A stretch of 64,000 nt of DNA. Origin: RH-AL1 sp965277735. Its GTDB lineage: Bacteria; Pseudomonadota; Alphaproteobacteria; Rhizobiales; Beijerinckiaceae. Location: NCBI GenBank assembly GCA_965277735.1, contig CBDIDO010000003.1, positions 2,790,001-2,854,000 on the forward strand, read 5' to 3'. Below are positions 59,189 to 64,000 of this stretch, piece after piece. The notes beneath the pieces were generated by a model that searched no databases, had not been told where the DNA came from, and was given only the letters and a program-made list of their open reading frames with translations. How positions within the stretch are numbered: position 1 is the stretch's first letter; the number at the start of each line of letters is the position of its first letter. Position numbers and translations under genes: made by a program.

Positions 59189-59386
59189 ATGAGTACCAGA
59201 TGTCCGCAATGTCGCAAGCTGATTGGTTTCTTCATCTGCAGTGAGATGCATGCCGAAAGCATCAATCAACGTGAGAAGCTCATCATTACAATCAGCTGCC
59301 CGCTTTGCCGAGCGCTTGTCGGGACGCAGGTCGCTCCCTCGCAACGTGAAAGTCGAGACGGCGCCTTGAGCAACGCTTCGCGATAA
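59189..59386 (+). CDS. Small putative zinc-ribbon-like ORF (65 aa)
   Basis: GGAG sits six bases before ATG 59189. The product MSTRCPQCRKLIGFFICSEMHAESINQREKLIITISCPLCRALVG has CPQC and CPLC knuckles typical of a zinc ribbon. No known family. Lies between the tRNA fragment and IS1182. Confidence 0.45.
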   Translation: MSTRCPQCRKLIGFFICSEMHAESINQREKLIITISCPLCRALVGTQVAPSQRESRDGALSNASR

Positions 59387-59426
59387 CATGACCGTGAAGA
59401 CGCTTGAGGCGAACGTCACCTTTGCG

Positions 59427-60948
59427 CCGATTTCGTTGAAAAAGTCGGCGCTTGAACGGCAGCATTCGTGCTGATTCACTTGGTCTCGCACGAGGAGACT
59501 GAGTCGATGATGGGGCCGCGGCAAGTCGAGCAAGGCGCTCTGTTCTACAACTTCTCCCTCGACGCCCATGTGCCGCAAGATCACCTCCTGCGGTCGATCG
59601 ACCGCTTCGTCGACCTGGGCGATCTGCGTCGCGAGCTCGCGCCGTTCTACAGTGAGCTGGGGCGCCCTTCGATCGATCCCGAGCTGATGATCCGGATGCT
59701 GATTGTCGGCTACTGCCTGGGCATCCGCTCCGAGCGCAGGCTCTGCGACGAGGTGCATCTGAACCTGGCCTATCGCTGGTTCTGCCGGCTCGGCCTCGAG
59801 GGCCGTGTACCCGACCACTCGACCTTCTCCAAGAACCGTCACGGCCGCTTCCGCGACAGCGATCTCTTGCGTCGGCTGTTCGAGACCGTGCTCGCGCGGT
59901 GCATCGAAGAAGGTCTTGTCGGCGGCGAAGGCTTCGCAGTCGACGGCAGCCTGATCAAGGCCGATGCCAACAGGCAAAACAGCGTCGAAGGCGCTGCGGG
60001 CCTCCCGCCGGGGGCTGCAAGCCGGGCAGCGCAAGAATATCTCGCCACGCTCGATGATGCCGCATTCGGCGCTGCCACTCCTGTCGTGCCGAAGTTCATC
60101 TCGCCGGCCGATCCGGCCGCACGCTGGACGGGCGCCAACGGCGGTCTCGCCTTCTTCGCCTACGCGACCAACTATCTCATCGACCTCGACAACGCGATCA
60201 TCGTCGACGTCGAGGCGACAACGGCGATCCGCCAGGCAGAGGTGACAGCCGCCAAGCGGATGATCGAGCGCGCCAGGGATCGCTTCGATCTCTATCCGGC
60301 GCGGCTCGTCGCCGACAGCAGCTATGGTTCGGCGGAGATGCTCGGATGGCTCGTCTACGAGCAGGGTATCGAGCCGCACGTCAGCGTCTTCGACAAATCG
60401 GCCAGGACCGACGGCACCTTCTCGCGCGCCGACTTCACCTACGATCACAGCGGCGACGTCTACACTTGCCCGGCGGGCAAGACGCTCTTCTGTAAGGGCA
60501 CGCTGGTCAACGACGGCGCGACGCTGATGTACCGCGCCAGCAAATATGATTGCGACGTGTGCGCTCTCAAGCCCCGGTGCTGTCCGAATGCGCCGGCACG
60601 CAAGGTCCCGCGTTCGATCTATGAAGGCGCTCGCGACATGGCGCGCGACATCGGCGCATCGGATGAAGGCTACACGTCTCGCAAGCAGCGTAAGAAGATC
60701 GAGATGCTGTTCGCGCACCTCAAGCGCATCTTGAAGCTCGATCGACTACGACTGAGGGGACCGTACGGAGCCCGCGACGAGTTCCACCTAGCAGCCACCG
60801 CTCAAAACCTCAGGAAGCTCGCCAAGCTCGTTCCGACCTGTCCGCCGCTTCCAACCTGAGAAGGTCACGGTGCCTCGCGGCAGCGCGCTGGCTGCTTGAG
60901 ACCGCAGCCCCTTGCCGGCACCAAACGGCACTTCTTCAACGAAATCCG
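59427..60948 (+). mobile_element. IS1182-family insertion sequence (~1.52 kb)
   Basis: Transposase gene 59507-60859 between inverted repeats: left GATTTCGTTGAAAAAGT (59429-59445), right ACTTCTTCAACGAAATC (60930-60946), matching at 16 of 17 bases in reverse complement. The right end lies against the interrupted end of an IS3-type orfB. No target duplication read with certainty. Confidence 0.75.
59507..60859 (+). CDS. IS1182-family transposase
   Basis: 450 residues. N-terminal DUF772-type domain (QGALFYNFSLDAHVPQDHLLRSIDRFVDLGDLRRELAPFYSELGRPSIDPELMIRMLIVGYC), then DHSTFSKNRHGRF, catalytic D in FAVDGSLIKADANRQ, VADSSYGSAEML, and C-terminal YTSRKQRKKIEMLFAHLKRILKLDRLRLRG with the Glu. Intact DDE transposase. 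Start at ATG 59507 or 59510. Confidence 0.92.
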   Translation: MMGPRQVEQGALFYNFSLDAHVPQDHLLRSIDRFVDLGDLRRELAPFYSELGRPSIDPELMIRMLIVGYCLGIRSERRLCDEVHLNLAYRWFCRLGLEGRVPDHSTFSKNRHGRFRDSDLLRRLFETVLARCIEEGLVGGEGFAVDGSLIKADANRQNSVEGAAGLPPGAASRAAQEYLATLDDAAFGAATPVVPKFISPADPAARWTGANGGLAFFAYATNYLIDLDNAIIVDVEATTAIRQAEVTAAKRMIERARDRFDLYPARLVADSSYGSAEMLGWLVYEQGIEPHVSVFDKSARTDGTFSRADFTYDHSGDVYTCPAGKTLFCKGTLVNDGATLMYRASKYDCDVCALKPRCCPNAPARKVPRSIYEGARDMARDIGASDEGYTSRKQRKKIEMLFAHLKRILKLDRLRLRGPYGARDEFHLAATAQNLRKLAKLVPTCPPLPT

Positions 60949-60964
60949 CCCATTCCTGCCGTGA

Positions 60965-61655
60965 TTGGCGTCCTTCGAAGACTCGAAAGCGGCCGTTGCG
61001 CGGAGTGCTTGACAGCGGCCGGAAACCGACCGCTCTCCTTTGTTCAGCTTCGGCGCCACGTAGCGCCGCCGACGTCTGGGCTGCAGTTCATGTTCGCGCA
61101 TCAGCCGGTGGATTTTCTTGCCGTTGACGACCAGGCCCTCATGACGAAGCGCAGCGCCGACGCAGCGATAGCCGTAGCTTTCGAAGGCGTCGCAGATCGC
61201 GCGGATTGCATCGACGATCACTTGATCCGAAGCCTCGGACGCGGGGAAGTCGTAAAAGGTCGAGCGCGACAAAGCCATCAAACGACATCCTTGCGCGAGG
61301 GAGAGGCCATCGGGCCGGCCGTGACAGACGTAGTCGCGCTTCTCGGCCGTGGAGCGCTTCGCAAAGCGCCCTTTAGAAACTCGATCTCGAAGGCCTGCCG
61401 ACCGACCATGCGCTCCAAGGCGGCGATCTTCGCTTCTTAGTTCGCGAGCAGATCGGCAGACTGGGCGTCTTCGTCGAAGGCACCCGCTTCCAACTTGGCG
61501 ACCCAGATCCGGATCAGATTCCGGGACAGGTCGTGGCGCTTGGCAAGCGCGCGGAGCGTCTCTCCAGCGACGAACTCCTGGGCGATCTGGCGTTTGAAGT
61601 CGATGCAGTGCGTGCGGTGGCGCGCCATGGCTTTCATCCTCTGAAAGCTCAGCAA
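60965..61655 (-). pseudogene. Dead IS3-family copy
   Basis: orfA from ATG 61628/61655 (MARHRTHCIDFKRQIAQEFVAGETLRALAKRHDLSRNLIRIWVAKLEAGAF) meets a TAA at 61437, after which EAKIAALERMVGRQAFEIEFLKGALRSA continues the same frame: a nonsense mutation. orfB appears in another frame as MALSRSTFYDFPASEASDQVIVDAIRAICDAFESYGYRCVGAALRHEGLVVNGKKIHRLMREHELQPRRRRRYVAPKLNKG and then breaks off, before the DDE core, where the IS1182 end lies. Different subgroup from the IS3 at 54647. Confidence 0.75.
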
Positions 61656-61882
61656 TCCCGGTCAAATGATCCGTCCATCGTTGTCCATCTTAAGGGGCGC
61701 ACTCCAATCCCGGGTCAAACTTCGACGCTGATTGACAGGCTTTTGTCTTCGGCTGCCCGCCATCTGCCAAACGGGACGCAATACTACTTAGGTCCAGTTG
61801 CACATTGTTTGGCGATATGCAACGTTTGCACGCGGAACACGCAGTGTTCGCAGACTCGGGCTTCGCGGAATAGTAGTTCTTT

Positions 61883-61901
61883 TCGCATGAGAAAAATGCG
61901 A
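61883..61901. promoter_or_regulatory. Dyad TCGCAT-N7-ATGCGA upstream of toxin gene
   Basis: Perfect 6-base arms, 35 bases before the toxin start, in an AT-rich leader. Possible operator; no other support. The rest of 61657-61935 contains no gene. Confidence 0.3.
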
Positions 61902-61935
61902 TAGCAGTAGACATCAATTTTTTTGGGGAAGAGCA

Positions 61936-64000
61936 GTGGGCGTGAACCGGTGGGTCATCGCTATAGCAGCCTTTTTCATATTGGAGTCGTCGCAATCCTG
62001 CTTTGCGAAACCGGCGCCTGCAGTGGGCACTATTCCCGGCAATTTCAATGTTTCGCTGTCGGGCAGTTCCGATTACTCCATACCCATCAAAATTGCGCCT
62101 GGCGCTGGTGGCACTCAGCCCCAAATTCAAATCAACTATGACAGCCAAAACCTTGGAGGTCCCTTAGGCTCAGGTTGGGCGCTTGGAGGTGTTTCCGCGA
62201 TCACACGCGGACCTCGCGATCAATTTGTCGACGGTGCTCCCGGGCCGGTAAACCTTGACGACAATGATGCGCTGTATCTTGATGGACAACGGCTGGTCCC
62301 GGTGCATAATCCAGTGGGGACTGGGACCGGCAGGAGAATTGAATATTGGAAAGTAAACGATGACTTTACCTACATTGTCGAAATCGGATCAGACCTAAAT
62401 CATTCCTATTTCATTGTACGCAGTAAAGGCGGCGTGATTCTTATATTTGGGAACCAAGAAATTATATCGGGAATTGGTAATTTTGACTCTACAATACGAT
62501 TTTCTAACAACGACGTAGAGACTTTCGCAGAGAGTGCCGCGATCGATACCGCTGGAAACGTAATCAAATTTCACTATAATTCAAATAATAACGGCGACTT
62601 TAACATTTCCGAAATTGACTATACGGGACACGGAAAGTTTGACGATCGAGGAATTTTCGTGATCGATCGCAATCCATTTGCCAGCTTAAATTTCGTTTAT
62701 AAGCCTGCAAGTCGACCGCTGGAATTTTATGTTGGAGGGCAGCTTCTTCGTAAAGATGAACAGCTAACGGATATTTATTCGTGTGTTTCTTCATCAACCT
62801 TTGTCCCTCCATTTAGTTGCGCCGGAACTCTCTCTAATAACGCGGAGCGTCACCAAGTCTCTCACTATAAGTTGGATTATCAGGACGTTAAAACGGCAGG
62901 CCGATCTATTTTAACCGAGGTCCATATGTTTGGATCTGATGAGGCGGCTGAAATTGCTCCAACAAAGTTCTCCTATACTGCTGCCAATCCAGGTTGGGAC
63001 AGCAATCCAACTTTGCTCCCCTCCGGTCTTGTCTTGGCGGATGCGCCAAAACTGGGCGGGGCATTTCGATTTGTTCACTTTGCTCCCGACACTGCGGGGA
63101 CAGTCGACGTATTATTTGCTGCGCAAATCAATGGCAAAAATGTTGCATATGCCTTCAAGAATAATGGCCCGGGTGCTTGGACTGCAGGGAGCCAGCCGTG
63201 GGCACCTGCTAGCAGATCTGCAGCCGATCCGAGCGCTGGAACTATCCCATACGATTTTGCGCCGCCTATTTCTTTCGTGGACGCCAGCGGTGCGGACCTG
63301 GGGGTAATCATCGCCGATATTACTGGTAATGGCAGGGCGGCTCTAATCCAAAGCGTTGCATCTGGACAACAAGAACCAACTAGGTCTGCTTATCTTGCTG
63401 GTCAGACTTCGTTTGAAGAACACCCTGAGTTCAAGGTTCCTTTTGTGGTCAGCCGCGACGGAAAAGTCTTGGCACATTATTTGTTCGGACGCTGGAGCGG
63501 TGGGTTAGGCCCCGATCTGATTTATGAATCGGAAGGGCACTCGGGCTTCCTGAGAAACGGTGGGGTTGGAATCGGCTGGAAACCAGACGCTTCCCACGTG
63601 CCGAGCGTGCCACTCGATGCTGTCACACGCTTGGTCGATCTGGATTGTTCAAACGGCCCTCCATCATTGATCGGGGTCGGGCCCGACGCCGACGGTAACC
63701 CTTGGAAGGTGTATCGCTATGCTGCGAACGGTTGGGATCCGGAAACGAGACCTCAGTTTCAACCTCCATTCCCCCCTTCGACCAAACCCGAAGCTATACG
63801 AGAGATCCGATTTGACGCCTCCTCGTCTTGTCAGGGCTTAATTGTTGCGACGGCCGAAAACGGGGGGCTGCACAAAGCTTTTCTGCCAACTTCGAAAGGA
63901 TGGGTTGAGATTCCGGCGAAGGCGCCCCCGTTCGATTTGGTTGATGCTGACGGGAATCCGTCCAAAGCCCTTGTAGCGGACTTGCTGGGCGATGGGTTCC
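61936..64000 (+). CDS. SpvB/TcdB-like toxin protein, incomplete at window end
   Basis: GTG 61936 with GGGGAAG five bases upstream; open to the window end (at least 688 residues). Signal peptide VGVNRWVIAIAAFFILESSQSCFA. Then GTIPGNFNVSLSGSSDYSIPIKIAPGAGGTQPQIQINYDSQ and GPLGSGWALGGVSAITRGP, the hallmark start of SpvB/TcaC (Salmonella 65 kDa virulence protein; Tc-toxin B). FG-GAP/VCBS-like repeats follow (VIIADITGNGRAALIQ, VADLLGDGF). Base composition is visibly lower in GC and codon choice (AAT, TTT, ATA) unlike the rest: recent transfer. The C-terminal Rhs core and toxin domain would be beyond the window. Confidence 0.85.
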   Translation, partial: MGVNRWVIAIAAFFILESSQSCFAKPAPAVGTIPGNFNVSLSGSSDYSIPIKIAPGAGGTQPQIQINYDSQNLGGPLGSGWALGGVSAITRGPRDQFVDGAPGPVNLDDNDALYLDGQRLVPVHNPVGTGTGRRIEYWKVNDDFTYIVEIGSDLNHSYFIVRSKGGVILIFGNQEIISGIGNFDSTIRFSNNDVETFAESAAIDTAGNVIKFHYNSNNNGDFNISEIDYTGHGKFDDRGIFVIDRNPFASLNFVYKPASRPLEFYVGGQLLRKDEQLTDIYSCVSSSTFVPPFSCAGTLSNNAERHQVSHYKLDYQDVKTAGRSILTEVHMFGSDEAAEIAPTKFSYTAANPGWDSNPTLLPSGLVLADAPKLGGAFRFVHFAPDTAGTVDVLFAAQINGKNVAYAFKNNGPGAWTAGSQPWAPASRSAADPSAGTIPYDFAPPISFVDASGADLGVIIADITGNGRAALIQSVASGQQEPTRSAYLAGQTSFEEHPEFKVPFVVSRDGKVLAHYLFGRWSGGLGPDLIYESEGHSGFLRNGGVGIGWKPDASHVPSVPLDAVTRLVDLDCSNGPPSLIGVGPDADGNPWKVYRYAANGWDPETRPQFQPPFPPSTKPEAIREIRFDASSSCQGLIVATAENGGLHKAFLPTSKGWVEIPAKAPPFDLVDADGNPSKALVADLLGDGF

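Noticed and set aside
59097..59190. A complete tRNA gene
   Set aside because: Only the 3' half folds; sequence right of 59143 provides no anticodon-stem partner, D-arm or 5' acceptor strand.
61690..62148. 152-codon minus-strand ORF over the toxin start
   Set aside because: It covers the clear signal peptide and SpvB N-terminal domain on the plus strand; no family similarity.

Overview
The window is a GC-rich chromosomal segment of an alphaproteobacterium, most likely a member of the Hyphomicrobiales with methylotroph-like metabolism. Pointers are several Omp25/31-type barrel proteins (signal peptide, then ADLPSRRxPPVY), a serine-glyoxylate aminotransferase of the serine cycle beside a lanthanide-type PQQ dehydrogenase, a fused CysG, malonyl-CoA decarboxylase, and the order pyrH-frr-uppS-cdsA-dxr-rseP-bamA-lpxD-fabZ. 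I cannot name the genus from sequence alone.

Layout. 1-17,000: ordinary metabolic and housekeeping genes: a molybdenum hydroxylase pair, an acyltransferase, a nucleoside-diphosphate-sugar epimerase-like SDR, a Na+/H+ antiporter, a frameshifted GIY-YIG gene between REP-like palindromes, a universal stress protein, malonyl-CoA decarboxylase, an EI24 protein, an NDUFA9-like protein, Bpt, a GST, a PHA depolymerase and small secreted Cys-motif proteins. 17,300-21,600: three Omp25-like barrels around rimO, with clear terminators. 21,600-32,420 (minus strand): the envelope/isoprenoid/translation operon read from pyrH to fabZ. Its lpxD is short and lacks the catalytic end, and lpxA, lpxI and lpxB do not follow fabZ. 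32,500-37,950: DUF1236-like secreted proteins (one frameshifted), sga, then a PQQ dehydrogenase whose N-terminus is replaced by the iron-sulfur tail of a NosR-family protein, then an M50 protease. 37,950-48,970: a glycogen-debranching-like enzyme, tandem Tat-type ferritin-like proteins, a fourth Omp25-like barrel, cysG, an AI-2E transporter with a long C-terminal extension, small stress and immunity-type proteins, and a DJ-1/PfpI protein.

From about 48,980 the window becomes a mosaic mobile region. A 19-bp sequence equal to the 3' end of a tRNA-Lys gene flanks 48,983-59,115. Inside are an N-truncated, frameshifted tyrosine integrase, small phage-type genes, an evenly spaced array of seven covarying palindromes just before a DnaB-type helicase gene, a DUF1376 gene cut by an IS3-family element, the tail of an EAL-domain gene, an RpfF-like DSF synthase, an SDR remnant and two hypothetical genes. 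Beyond a 47-nt tRNA-Lys 3' fragment come a small Cys-rich ORF, an IS1182-type element sitting in or against a dead IS3 copy, and, running off the window end, a visibly AT-richer gene for a large secreted SpvB/TcdB-like toxin.

The most unusual items are the palindrome array (52,390-52,671), the NosR-tail/PQQ-dehydrogenase chimera (35,309-37,102), the eroded lpxD with missing lpx neighbours, the rpfF locus truncated by the IS, and the toxin at the edge. Four genes carry apparent single-base frameshifts, so assembly quality should be checked before calling them dead.
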